Of a stretch of 7,313 nt of DNA, positions 1 through 7,274 are shown piece by piece. This DNA is from an uncultured Bacteroidales bacterium. Its GTDB lineage: Bacteria; Bacteroidota; Bacteroidia; Bacteroidales; UBA932. The stretch spans positions 1-7,313 of the forward strand of contig CAMJHJ010000124.1 of the NCBI GenBank assembly GCA_946405485.1, written 5' to 3'. The notes under the pieces were generated by a model. The model was not told the DNA's origin. It was given only the letters and a program-made list of their open reading frames with translations, and searched no databases. Position 1 is the first letter of the stretch; every line of letters starts with the position of its first letter. The position numbers and the translations under genes are program-made.

Positions 1-1382
1 GAATAGAACCAGGCCTCGTGCTCCGGCTTCGGCGCCGTGAAGGGATGGTGCATCGCATAAAAACGCTGGTCCTCCTCGCTCCACTCAAGCAGCGGGAAGT
101 CCACGATCCACAGCGGCGCAAAAACCTTCGGGTCACGATAGCCCAGACGGTTGCCGAGTTCGATACGCAGCACGCCGAGCTGGGTCTGGGTCTTGCGCTT
201 CTCGCCGCAAAGCACCAGGATCAGGTCGCCCTTCTTGGCTTCGAGTGCCTCGGCAATCTTCGCAAGGTCCTCGGGAGCGAAGAATTTGTCCACAGAGGAT
301 TTCAAAGAACCATCCTCATTGACGCGGATGTAAACCAGCCCCTTGGCACCCACCTGCGGACGCTTGACCCACTCAGTCAGTTCGTCCACCTGCTTGCGGG
401 TATAGGAGGCGAGGCCGTCGGCGCAGATCGCGCCCACATACGGCACGCCGTCGAACACGCCGAAACCATGGCCCTGGGCCAGGGCGGTGATTTCATGGAT
501 CTTCATCCCGAAGCGGATGTCCGGCTTGTCGGAGCCGTAGTAATCCATCGCGTCATACCAGCTCATGCGCGGCAGCGGGTCGGGAATGTCGACGCCCACG
601 GCGTTCTTGAACATCTGGCGCATCATGCCTTCGAACATGTTCAGGACGTCTTCCTGCTCGACGAAAGACATCTCGCAGTCGATCTGTGTGAACTCCGGCT
701 GGCGGTCGGCGCGCAGGTCCTCGTCACGGAAGCAGCGCACGATCTGGAAGTAACGGTCGTAGCCCGCGACCATCAGCAGCTGCTTGAAGGTCTGGGGACT
801 CTGCGGCAGGGCGTAGAACTGGCCCGGGTTCATGCGGGAAGGCACGACGAAGTCGCGCGCACCCTCCGGCGTGGATTTGATCAGGTAAGGGGTCTCAATT
901 TCCATGAAGCCCTGCTCGTCCAGATAGGTGCGGACCTCCTGGGCGAGACGGTGACGCAGCGCGAGGGCCCGCTGGAGCGGCGGCCGGCGCAGGTCGAGAT
1001 AGCGGTACTTAGCGCGCAGGTCTTCGCCGCCGTCGCTGTTCTCCTCGATGGTGAAGGGAGGCGTGACGGACTTGTTGAGGATATTGATTCCTTCCAGCTT
1101 GATCTCGATGTCGCCGGTCGGCATCTTGGGGTTCTTGCTCTGACGCTCGACAACGGTTCCCGTGACCTGGATGACGAATTCGCGGCCGAGGGAGGCCGCG
1201 GTCTCCACCAGCGCCGCATCGGCATCCGCCTCCACGACCAGCTGCGTGACGCCGTAACGGTCGCGCAGGTCGATGAAGGTCATGCCGCCGAGTTTGCGGG
1301 CCCGCTGGACCCAGCCGGCGAGGGTGACTTTCTCCCCGGCGTTGCTGATGCGGAGTTCTCCGCAAGTGTGTGTCCTGTACAT
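1..1382 (-). CDS. aspS: Aspartyl-tRNA synthetase, C-terminally cut by the window edge
   Basis: This class II aminoacyl-tRNA synthetase charges tRNA-Asp with aspartate in the cytoplasm using ATP. The frame was translated by hand from the ATG at 1382 and stays open to base 1, giving 460 complete codons; bacterial AspRS is usually about 580-600 residues, so roughly the last fifth is outside the window. The N-terminus [10 protein letters not shown] leads into an OB-fold anticodon-binding domain (about residues 1-105, with GWVQRARK and FIDLRDRYG). Motif 1 surrounds residues 142-171, and motif 2 is [18 protein letters not shown] at 218-235. The bacterial-type GAD insertion spans roughly 290-415, and the active-site HHPF is at 445-448. 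Motif 3 (GLDR type) is not in view. The GAD insertion separates it from archaeal/eukaryotic AspRS and AsnRS. It is the last visible gene of the minus-strand series, 54 bases after the SGNH gene, with its own candidate -7 box. No Shine-Dalgarno is evident, only A-rich sequence. Whether it is the discriminating or the Asp/Asn-type enzyme was not determined. Confidence 0.97.
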   Translation of the reverse strand, partial: MYRTHTCGELRISNAGEKVTLAGWVQRARKLGGMTFIDLRDRYGVTQLVVEADADAALVETAASLGREFVIQVTGTVVERQSKNPKMPTGDIEIKLEGINILNKSVTPPFTIEENSDGGEDLRAKYRYLDLRRPPLQRALALRHRLAQEVRTYLDEQGFMEIETPYLIKSTPEGARDFVVPSRMNPGQFYALPQSPQTFKQLLMVAGYDRYFQIVRCFRDEDLRADRQPEFTQIDCEMSFVEQEDVLNMFEGMMRQMFKNAVGVDIPDPLPRMSWYDAMDYYGSDKPDIRFGMKIHEITALAQGHGFGVFDGVPYVGAICADGLASYTRKQVDELTEWVKRPQVGAKGLVYIRVNEDGSLKSSVDKFFAPEDLAKIAEALEAKKGDLILVLCGEKRKTQTQLGVLRIELGNRLGYRDPKVFAPLWIVDFPLLEWSEEDQRFYAMHHPFTAPKPEHEAWFY

Positions 1383-1415
1383 ATCTGTGTTTAAGTTCTT
1401 TCTTTCAAAGGATTG

Positions 1416-1423
1416 CAAATGTA
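1416..1423 (-). promoter_or_regulatory. Candidate Bacteroidota -7 promoter element for aspS
   Basis: On the minus strand this reads TACATTTG, an exact match to the Bacteroidota sigma-ABfr -7 consensus TAnnTTTG. It lies in the AT-rich 54-base gap after the SGNH gene, with 33 bases between its last G and the aspS ATG, so a leader of roughly 25-30 nt is inferred. I see no TTG at the expected -33 distance, which weakens the call. It suggests aspS can be transcribed separately from the genes upstream. An 8-base motif with two free positions can occur by chance, but its placement in the only gap of this size among the four genes supports it. Confidence 0.5.
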
Positions 1424-1436
1424 CGAAAAATCCACG

Positions 1437-2564
1437 TTAGTTATCCCACCGGGCCGTCTTTGATACACGCCAGATCTCCATTATCTTCTTTTCGAATGCA
1501 GCCGCGAGGAAGCGCATCCCGAAATCGTTGGGATGGACACCCTCGATCATGCCATCCATCGGCAGGCCCAGTTCGTCATGAGACAGATAATAGATCTCCG
1601 GTTCTCCACGCTTTTTCAGCGTCTCGTAAGCGCTCCGGACCTGCACATTCGCCTGCCGGTAGGCTTCCTTGGCCGCACTGGCGCTTTCGCCGACATTACC
1701 GGCATGCTCCGCAATCAGGATGGGACAGTCACTGCGGCTGCGCAGGATACGGACCGCCTCCAGCAGACGTGATTCGATATCCGTGGCCTGCGTCAGGTTG
1801 GCCGTGCAGTCCAGGACATACAGCGACGCGTCGATTTCGGAAAGCAGGTCCAGCACCTCCGGCTCCAGTTTCCCGTTGCCGGAGAATCCCAGGTTGACGA
1901 CCGGCAGGCGCAGGTCCCGCTCAACGATGTTGGTCCAGGCATTGCCCGGACGCGAAGCGCAGGCGCCCTGCGTGATGCTGGTCCCATAGATAACCACCGG
2001 ATGCCTGCGGGTCTCCGGTATCAGGCGTAACTGAGCATCTTCCGGTACGCCGATCTTGATCCAAGTCACCGTATTGTAGGGCGGCAGGTAAAGATGATAT
2101 TCATAAGACCGGTTACCCTCGGGATAGTACGAGATCCCGCTGTAGATGTAGCGGGTCGTATCGTTGCTGATCTTAGCGGGGAAGTTCGGAGCCACCCAGC
2201 GGGTACGTCCGTCGCTTCCACGGGCATACAGATCCAAGCCCGAGCGTCCGGTCGAAGGCATATGGAACATGTTGAGCCCGTCCTTAAGCCCGTAGAGCAC
2301 GATGATTTCGGGCGCGTCGCTCTCGAACACCAGGCTCAGGCCCGCCGCGTTCAGGGCCAGATTCCAGACACTCTCCCGAACCACGCCGTGCGCCTTTTCC
2401 GGAAGGCGGACATAACCACTGCGCAGCCCGTCCCAGCCCACGCCGTGCACGACCGGGCCGGCCTCCAGCGGATCGATCCACTTGAAGGGGGTCTGCGCCG
2501 AGGCGGCCGGACTCGACAAGAGCCCAGCCGCCACGATTGCCAAAGAGAATAACAGTTTCCTCAT
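1437..2564 (-). CDS. Secreted SGNH/GDSL-type hydrolase with N-terminal GxDLY-type domain
   Basis: This 375-residue protein is a predicted exported esterase or deacylase of the SGNH superfamily; its substrate is unknown, and acetylated glycans are the likely class by analogy with family members. Residues 1-23 form a signal peptide (MRKLL, a hydrophobic stretch, then ASA before Gln24) with no lipobox Cys, so periplasmic or secreted soluble protein is inferred. An N-terminal beta-rich domain (about 25-180) contains GLDLY at 109-113, the signature of the GxDLY domain that precedes this type of SGNH domain. The catalytic domain begins near 188. GTSITQG carries the predicted nucleophile Ser196. GFSGNG (226-231) supplies the block II Gly, and DCTAN (252-256) is the block III region with Asn256. 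EGVHPND (341-347) holds the catalytic His344. The usual DxxH is here ExxH (Glu341). The ATG lies 6 bases after the GH97 stop, which suggests cotranscription and possibly coupled translation. No Shine-Dalgarno is clear. A lipase or peptidase role cannot be excluded. Confidence 0.88.
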   Translation of the reverse strand: MRKLLFSLAIVAAGLLSSPAASAQTPFKWIDPLEAGPVVHGVGWDGLRSGYVRLPEKAHGVVRESVWNLALNAAGLSLVFESDAPEIIVLYGLKDGLNMFHMPSTGRSGLDLYARGSDGRTRWVAPNFPAKISNDTTRYIYSGISYYPEGNRSYEYHLYLPPYNTVTWIKIGVPEDAQLRLIPETRRHPVVIYGTSITQGACASRPGNAWTNIVERDLRLPVVNLGFSGNGKLEPEVLDLLSEIDASLYVLDCTANLTQATDIESRLLEAVRILRSRSDCPILIAEHAGNVGESASAAKEAYRQANVQVRSAYETLKKRGEPEIYYLSHDELGLPMDGMIEGVHPNDFGMRFLAAAFEKKIMEIWRVSKTARWDN

Positions 2565-2570
2565 CCCGGC

Positions 2571-4562
2571 TTATTTCTTGACGATCTTGGCGACCCAGCC
2601 GCCGCCGGGAGCCATATGGAGTTTCAACTTGTCGCCAGGCCGGACGGAAAGTTCTTCCTTGGCATAATCACGGGCAGCCCTGTGGGCGTTGGCGCCATCC
2701 TTGAAGATCTCCACCGAATAGTTGCCGGCGGGAAGGAAACCCAGCTCGACCGTTATGTCGCGCGGCGTCCAATCGGTCATCGAACCGACGTACCAGGTAT
2801 CGCCGCTGCGGCGGGCCATCGTGACAAACTCACCGATCTTGCCGTTCAGGACCAGGGTTTCATCCCAGACCGTGGGGATCTCGGCGATATATTTGGTGCA
2901 CTCGGGCTCCTGCAGGTAGTTGGACGGGGAGTCGCAGAGCATCGTAAACGGCGCATCGAAGATGACATACTCCGCGAGCTGGCGGCAGCGGGTGCCGGGG
3001 CTCATCGGCTCGGAATTGACCGGATGATAATTCCGGCGGGTAGCGTTACGCATGGCACCCTGGGTGTAGTCCATCGGACCGGCCAGCATGCGGATAAACG
3101 GGATCGTGACGTCATAGACGACCTGCGGGGCACCATCCGGAAGCCATTTCATCTGTTCCAGCCCGTGCACGCCCTCGAAGTTGATGACGTTGGGATAGGT
3201 CCGGTGCAGGCCCGTGGGCTTGTAGGCTCCGTGGAAGTCAATCATCATCTTATACTTGGCACCCATCTGCGCGCAAGCGGTGTAGAAATTGACCATGTCC
3301 TGGTCGTCGCGGTCCATGAAGTCGATCTTGAAGCCCTTCACACCCATCCGGGAATAGTGCAGGAAAACACTCTCCATGTCGCGGTTGACAGCCCAATACC
3401 CGGCCCAAAGAATCAGGCCCACGTTCTTTTCCTTGGCATAGGCACAGAGCTCTTCGAGATCGATTTCAGGAATCACCTGCATCAGGTCAGCCTGCTTGTT
3501 GACGGCCCAGCCTTCGTCCAGGATCACGTATCCGATGCCCTGCTCAGAGGCAAAGTCGATGTAATATTTGTAGGTGTCGTTGTTGATGCCGGCCTCGAAA
3601 TCCACTCCATAGAGATTCCAGTCGTTCCACCAGTCCCAAGCCACCTTGCCGGGCTTGACCCAGCTCCAGTCACGTGCTTCGGGCGCCTTGGCCAGCTTGT
3701 ACACCATGTCGCTGCAGGCCAGCTCCTTGTCTTCACGCGCCACCTGGATGACCCTCCAGGGGAATTCACACTGCGGCTTGCAGTCCCGGGCGATGATATC
3801 CTCGTGGCTGAGGATGACGCCCTGGAGCATGTTGTGTCCGCCCTGCTTGACCTGCTTCGGCAGAAGGGCGTGGAAACCTTCAATGGTCTTGGAACCGTTC
3901 AGGTTGCGCACATTCAGGCCCGGGAAGTTGAAGAGGTCGGCCTCGGTGATGGCGACCCGGTAGCCGTTGGGGGCGCAGACGACCAGGGGCAGGAAGGCCG
4001 CGCGGGTCTTGTCCCATTCCTGGAGCTTGATGTTGTAATAAATGTTCTCGAAGGAGCACTCGATCTGCTTTTCGATCGTCCGGTCGGACTCGCGGCAGTA
4101 GGGCACGACGGCGTCCCAGTTGCCGGGGAAGGTGAATTCCGCCTGCTCGGCCTTGACGTTGATGCGTTTCTCATTCCTGGAGATGAAGCGGTAGGCGACA
4201 CCCTCATTGTAGGCACGGAATACCAGGTCGAATGCCTTATAGCGGAGCGTGAGCTCATTGTAGCGGTTGCGCACGGACGCCTTCTTGTACACAGGCGTAT
4301 CGAAAGTCTGGTCATAGCTTTTGCGGATCGCCTTGACCAGCTGGGCGTTACCGCCCCAGACGGTCCCGTCTTCGAGGGTCATCGAAATGGCCGAGGGAGC
4401 AAGGACCTGATAGCCGTCCGCGGAGACGGAATACTTGAAACTGTCGAAAGTGACGGCGATACGGCCGTCGGGAGACTTCAGGGTCTGCGGCTTGGCTTTC
4501 GCCGCAAAGGCGCTGATCGCACAGAGGCTGAGCAGCAGGGTCAGAAGCAGGTGTTTTTTCAT
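2571..4562 (-). CDS. GH97 family glycoside hydrolase, probable retaining (alpha-galactosidase-type)
   Basis: This 663-residue enzyme is predicted to cleave terminal glycosides in the periplasm or at the cell surface. A signal peptide covers about residues 1-20 (MKKHLLL, hydrophobic core, AFA). The order of domains is GH97: an N-terminal beta-sandwich (about 27-290), a (beta/alpha)8 barrel (about 300-560, with AWDWWNDW at 308-315, ILDEGW at 347-352 and LWAGYW at 385-390) and a C-terminal beta-sandwich (about 565-660). GFKIDFMDRDD (410-420) contains Asp414, at the place of the nucleophile of the retaining alpha-galactosidase BtGH97b (recalled as Asp415). NFEGVHGLE (461-469) contains Glu469, expected acid/base, and Glu463, expected Ca2+ ligand. 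In DFHGAYKPTG (442-451), Gly445 occupies the spot where the inverting SusB subgroup has its base Glu. This argues for the retaining class and against a SusB-like alpha-glucosidase. Some retaining GH97 enzymes act on beta-L-arabinopyranosides, so that is the main alternative. It follows mutS by 18 bases with no visible promoter and precedes the SGNH gene by 6. Confidence 0.93.
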   Translation of the reverse strand: MKKHLLLTLLLSLCAISAFAAKAKPQTLKSPDGRIAVTFDSFKYSVSADGYQVLAPSAISMTLEDGTVWGGNAQLVKAIRKSYDQTFDTPVYKKASVRNRYNELTLRYKAFDLVFRAYNEGVAYRFISRNEKRINVKAEQAEFTFPGNWDAVVPYCRESDRTIEKQIECSFENIYYNIKLQEWDKTRAAFLPLVVCAPNGYRVAITEADLFNFPGLNVRNLNGSKTIEGFHALLPKQVKQGGHNMLQGVILSHEDIIARDCKPQCEFPWRVIQVAREDKELACSDMVYKLAKAPEARDWSWVKPGKVAWDWWNDWNLYGVDFEAGINNDTYKYYIDFASEQGIGYVILDEGWAVNKQADLMQVIPEIDLEELCAYAKEKNVGLILWAGYWAVNRDMESVFLHYSRMGVKGFKIDFMDRDDQDMVNFYTACAQMGAKYKMMIDFHGAYKPTGLHRTYPNVINFEGVHGLEQMKWLPDGAPQVVYDVTIPFIRMLAGPMDYTQGAMRNATRRNYHPVNSEPMSPGTRCRQLAEYVIFDAPFTMLCDSPSNYLQEPECTKYIAEIPTVWDETLVLNGKIGEFVTMARRSGDTWYVGSMTDWTPRDITVELGFLPAGNYSVEIFKDGANAHRAARDYAKEELSVRPGDKLKLHMAPGGGWVAKIVKK

Positions 4563-4580
4563 AATTATGTGTATTGTCGT

Positions 4581-7205
4581 TTATAATCCCAATTCGGCTT
4601 TCATGCTCCGGAGCAGGTCGAAGGCCTGGAGCGGGGTCATATTGTTGAGGTCGGCACCCTTGAGCTGGTCGCGCAGGGATTCGAGCGTCGGGTCGTCCAA
4701 TTGGAAGAAGGACAGCTGCAAGGCGCCGTCTTCTTCGACCGTACCCATCTTGGTCGTCTCACGGGCGCGGGCGATGACGTTCTCCCCCGCCTCCAAGGCG
4801 CGCAGGGTCTTTTCTGCGGAATCGATCACCTCGCGCGGCATGCCGGCCAGGCGCGCCACATGGATACCGAAACTGTGGGCGACGCCTCCTTCCTTGAGTT
4901 TGCGCAGGAAGATGACGTCCTTGCCGGATTCGCGCACCGCGATGTGGAAGTTCTTGACCCGGGGGTAGATGCCCTCCAAGTCGTTCAACTCATGATAGTG
5001 GGTGGCGAAAAGGGTCTTGGCGCCCTTGCCGTGTTCGTGGATGAATTCAACCAGCGCGCGGGCGATGGACATGCCGTCGTAGGTGGAGGTGCCGCGGCCG
5101 ATCTCGTCCAGCAGGACCAGCGAGCGCGCGGACAGGTTGTGCATGATCATCGAGGTTTCCAGCATCTCGACCATGAAAGTCGATTCCCCGCGGGAAATGT
5201 TGTCGGAGGCGCCGACGCGCGTAAAAATCTTGTCGAACCAGCCGATGCGGGCGCTGGAGGCGGGCACGAAGGAGCCGACCTGGGCCATCAGCACGATGAG
5301 GGCGGTCTGGCGCAGGAGGGCGGACTTACCGGCCATGTTGGGACCGGTCAGGATGATAATCTGCTGCTGCTCCGCATCGAGATAGACATCGTTGGGGACA
5401 TAGTCCTCGCCGGCAGGCATCATCTTTTCGATGACGGGATGCCGGCCGTCGCGGATGTCCAGGACCAGGCTGTCGTCCATCTGCGGACGACAGTATCCGC
5501 TGTCGGCCGCCAGTTCGGCGAAGCCGGCGAGCACGTCCAGGCGGGAAAGGATCTGGCAGTTGGCCTGGATATCCCGGATGCTGCGCTGGATATCGGCGAC
5601 GAGCTCGCCGTAGAGACGGCTTTCGAGCTCATAGATGCGCCCTTCAGCAGAGAGGATTTTCTCTTCGTATTGCTTGAGTTCCTCGGTAATGTAGCGCTCG
5701 GCGCCGACGAGGGTCTGCTTGCGCACCCATTCCGTCGGGACCTTGTCCTTGAAGGTGTTGCGCACCTCCAGATAATAACCGAAGACGTTGTTGTAACCGA
5801 TCCGGAGGGAACTGATACCCGTGCGCTCGACCTCGCGCTGCTGCATTTCCAGCAGGTAATCCTTACCGCCACGGGAGATGGAACGGTACTCGTCGAGCTC
5901 GGCGTTGACACCCGGGGCGATGATGTCGCCCTTGCCCAAGGCGGCCGCGGGATTCTCGGCCATCGTAGTGCGGATGCGCTCCAGCAGGGGCTCGCAGCCA
6001 TGCAAGGCTTCCATCATGCGTTCCAGCTCGCCCACACCCCGGCCTTGGCAAAGGGAGCGGATGGGCTCCATTTGGGCAAGCGAGCGACCGAGCTGCATGA
6101 CCTCGCGGGGCAGGATCTTGCCCGCCGCAGCGCGGGAAATGATGCGTTCCAAGTCACCCACGTCGCCGAGATGCTCCTGCAAGGCAAGCAAGTCGTCCCT
6201 ATGCTCTACAAAATGCTGGACGACATCGTAGCGGGCGTTCAGCTCCTGCAGGTCCAGGACCGGCATGGCCAGCCAGCTGCGCAGCTCCCGGGCGCCCATC
6301 GGCGAAGAGCAACGGTCGATCACGTCGACCAGCGCCGTACCGTCACTGCCGGACGCAGAGTTGAAGACCTCCAGGTTGCGGAAGGTGAAGCGGTCCATCC
6401 AGACATATTTTGCGCCGTCCACGCGGGAGATGGAGCAGATGTTGCCCAGGCCCGCGTGCTGCGTCTGTTCGAGATAGACGAGCAGGGCACCGGCAGCGCA
6501 GATGCCCAGGGGGCTTCCGTCGATGGCGAACCCCTTCAGGGAGCGTACGCCCAGCTGCTGCTTCAGCTTTTCGACGGCGGCGTCCTTGACGAAGGCCCAC
6601 TCGTCCAGGGTGCTGATGTAGGCGTCGGTGCGGATCCGTTCCTTGACGATGCGCTGCGCGCTGCGAGTGACGACCAACTCTTTCGGAGCGAAAGAGGAAA
6701 GCAGGGCGGCGATGTATTCGATGCTGCCCTGGGCGACCTTGAAAGTGCCGGTGGAAACATCCAGGAAGGCGGCCCCGCAGGTCTCTCCATTGAAATGGAG
6801 GCCGGCGAGGAAGTTGTTTTCCTTCTGCGAAAGCATCTGCTCGCCGAAAGCAACGCCGGGGGTTACGATCTCGGTGATGCCGCGCTTGACGATGTTCTTG
6901 GTCAGTTTCGGGTCCTCGAGCTGGTCGCAGATGGCAACCTTGTAGCCGGCGCGGACCAGTTTCGGCAAATAGACATCGATGGCGTGGTAGGGAACGCCGG
7001 CCATCGGAATCGGGCTCGCCATCGCGCTGGAACGCTTGGTCAGAACGATCCCCAGGACCTTGCTGGCCGTCACGGCGTCGTCGCCGTAGGTCTCATAGAA
7101 GTCCCCGCAACGGAAGAGCAGCACGGCCTCCGGGCATTGCGCCTTGAGGGTGAAGTACTGCTTCATCATCGGGGTCATCGGGTCTTTTTCCTTGCTTTTC
7201 GCCAT
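4581..7205 (-). CDS. mutS: DNA mismatch repair ATPase MutS
   Basis: MutS binds mispaired or looped bases as a dimer and, with ATP, recruits MutL to start strand-specific repair. At 874 residues it is full length for bacterial MutS1. Domain I carries the mismatch-reading Phe36-Tyr-Glu38 in CGDFYETYG (33-41), the same numbering as in E. coli. Connector, lever and clamp domains follow; KQTLVGAERY (496-505) and GYYLEVRN (476-483) are typical of the lever/clamp. The ATPase has Walker A GPNMAGKS (621-628), the signature-like SRGESTFMVEM (671-681), Walker B LVLLDE (696-701) followed by GRGTSTYDG, and THYH (735-738). Near the C-terminus QLSFF (830-834) fits a beta-clamp-binding motif, and LNNMTPLQAFDLL (853-865) fits the short terminal dimerisation segment. 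I chose the ATG at 7205. The frame can be extended to a TTG at 7214, but that TTG is part of a candidate -7 box. A start at Met10 (7178) is also possible, with AAGGA upstream, but relatives keep several residues before TPMMKQ. It is not MutS2, because it has domain I and lacks a Smr domain. Confidence 0.97.
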   Translation of the reverse strand: MAKSKEKDPMTPMMKQYFTLKAQCPEAVLLFRCGDFYETYGDDAVTASKVLGIVLTKRSSAMASPIPMAGVPYHAIDVYLPKLVRAGYKVAICDQLEDPKLTKNIVKRGITEIVTPGVAFGEQMLSQKENNFLAGLHFNGETCGAAFLDVSTGTFKVAQGSIEYIAALLSSFAPKELVVTRSAQRIVKERIRTDAYISTLDEWAFVKDAAVEKLKQQLGVRSLKGFAIDGSPLGICAAGALLVYLEQTQHAGLGNICSISRVDGAKYVWMDRFTFRNLEVFNSASGSDGTALVDVIDRCSSPMGARELRSWLAMPVLDLQELNARYDVVQHFVEHRDDLLALQEHLGDVGDLERIISRAAAGKILPREVMQLGRSLAQMEPIRSLCQGRGVGELERMMEALHGCEPLLERIRTTMAENPAAALGKGDIIAPGVNAELDEYRSISRGGKDYLLEMQQREVERTGISSLRIGYNNVFGYYLEVRNTFKDKVPTEWVRKQTLVGAERYITEELKQYEEKILSAEGRIYELESRLYGELVADIQRSIRDIQANCQILSRLDVLAGFAELAADSGYCRPQMDDSLVLDIRDGRHPVIEKMMPAGEDYVPNDVYLDAEQQQIIILTGPNMAGKSALLRQTALIVLMAQVGSFVPASSARIGWFDKIFTRVGASDNISRGESTFMVEMLETSMIMHNLSARSLVLLDEIGRGTSTYDGMSIARALVEFIHEHGKGAKTLFATHYHELNDLEGIYPRVKNFHIAVRESGKDVIFLRKLKEGGVAHSFGIHVARLAGMPREVIDSAEKTLRALEAGENVIARARETTKMGTVEEDGALQLSFFQLDDPTLESLRDQLKGADLNNMTPLQAFDLLRSMKAELGL

Positions 7206-7211
7206 AGACTT

Positions 7212-7219
7212 CAAATATA
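7212..7219 (-). promoter_or_regulatory. Candidate Bacteroidota -7 promoter element for mutS
   Basis: The minus strand reads TATATTTG, an exact TAnnTTTG match. Only 6 bases separate its last G from the chosen mutS ATG at 7205, so transcription would begin at or within a few bases of the start codon. No TTG is seen at the -33 spacing. Either the mRNA is nearly leaderless, translation starts further in at 7178, or the true promoter lies further upstream. Confidence 0.45.
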
Positions 7220-7224
7220 ATCAT

Positions 7225-7232
7225 TATTTTTG
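7225..7232 (+). promoter_or_regulatory. Candidate Bacteroidota -7 promoter element for rsmA
   Basis: The plus strand reads TATTTTTG, an exact TAnnTTTG match inside a T-rich run. It is 42 bases upstream of the ATG at 7275, which would give a leader of roughly 35-40 nt. No -33 TTG is evident upstream. A second, poorer candidate (TCCGTTTG, 7262-7269, one mismatch) lies closer to the gene with a TTG at 7237-7239, but would leave almost no leader. The T-rich composition raises the chance of a random match. Confidence 0.4.
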
Positions 7233-7239
7233 TGCGTTG

Positions 7240-7258
7240 CGTCATTTTTGTCGTGACG
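7240..7258. repeat. Short inverted repeat in the mutS/rsmA intergenic region
   Basis: CGTCA (7240-7244) is mirrored by TGACG (7254-7258) around a 9-base centre. It lies downstream of the candidate rsmA -7 box and upstream of the mutS box. It could be an operator half-site pair or a weak hairpin in the rsmA leader. With five base pairs it may well be chance. Confidence 0.2.
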
Positions 7259-7274
7259 TTTTCCGTTTGAACCT

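Noticed and set aside
18..1394. 458-codon plus-strand open frame at the left edge
   Set aside because: It mirrors the aspS frame, which was translated in full on the minus strand and matches AspRS throughout. It also runs past the aspS start without any signal of its own.
1437..2573. A frameshift or fusion between the SGNH and GH97 genes
   Set aside because: Although 6 bases apart and in the same frame, each gene has its own signal peptide, complete domains and a TAA stop, so they are two intact genes.
4500..4562. Lipoprotein signal in the GH97 N-terminus (Cys14)
   Set aside because: The residue before Cys14 is Leu, not the Gly/Ala/Ser required by a lipobox, and a signal peptidase I site (AFA) follows. 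The SGNH protein has no Cys in its signal peptide either.
1437..4580. A complete polysaccharide utilisation locus
   Set aside because: No SusC-like TonB receptor, SusD-like lipoprotein, hybrid two-component sensor or anti-sigma pair is present; only two enzymes are there.
2616..4586. 656-codon plus-strand open frame opposite the GH97 gene
   Set aside because: This is the same codon-aligned mirror effect. The translation is rich in Val/Asp/His/Gly with no recognisable domain, while the minus strand gives a complete GH97 enzyme.
7206..7214. TTG start extending MutS by three residues
   Set aside because: The TTG is the last three bases of the TATATTTG -7 box, and the three added residues are not needed for any MutS motif.
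4701..7220. 839-codon open frame on the plus strand opposite mutS
   Set aside because: It is codon-aligned with mutS on the other strand, so it stays open simply because mutS avoids TTA, CTA and TCA codons in this GC-rich genome. Its translation shows no family motif, and mutS has every expected motif.
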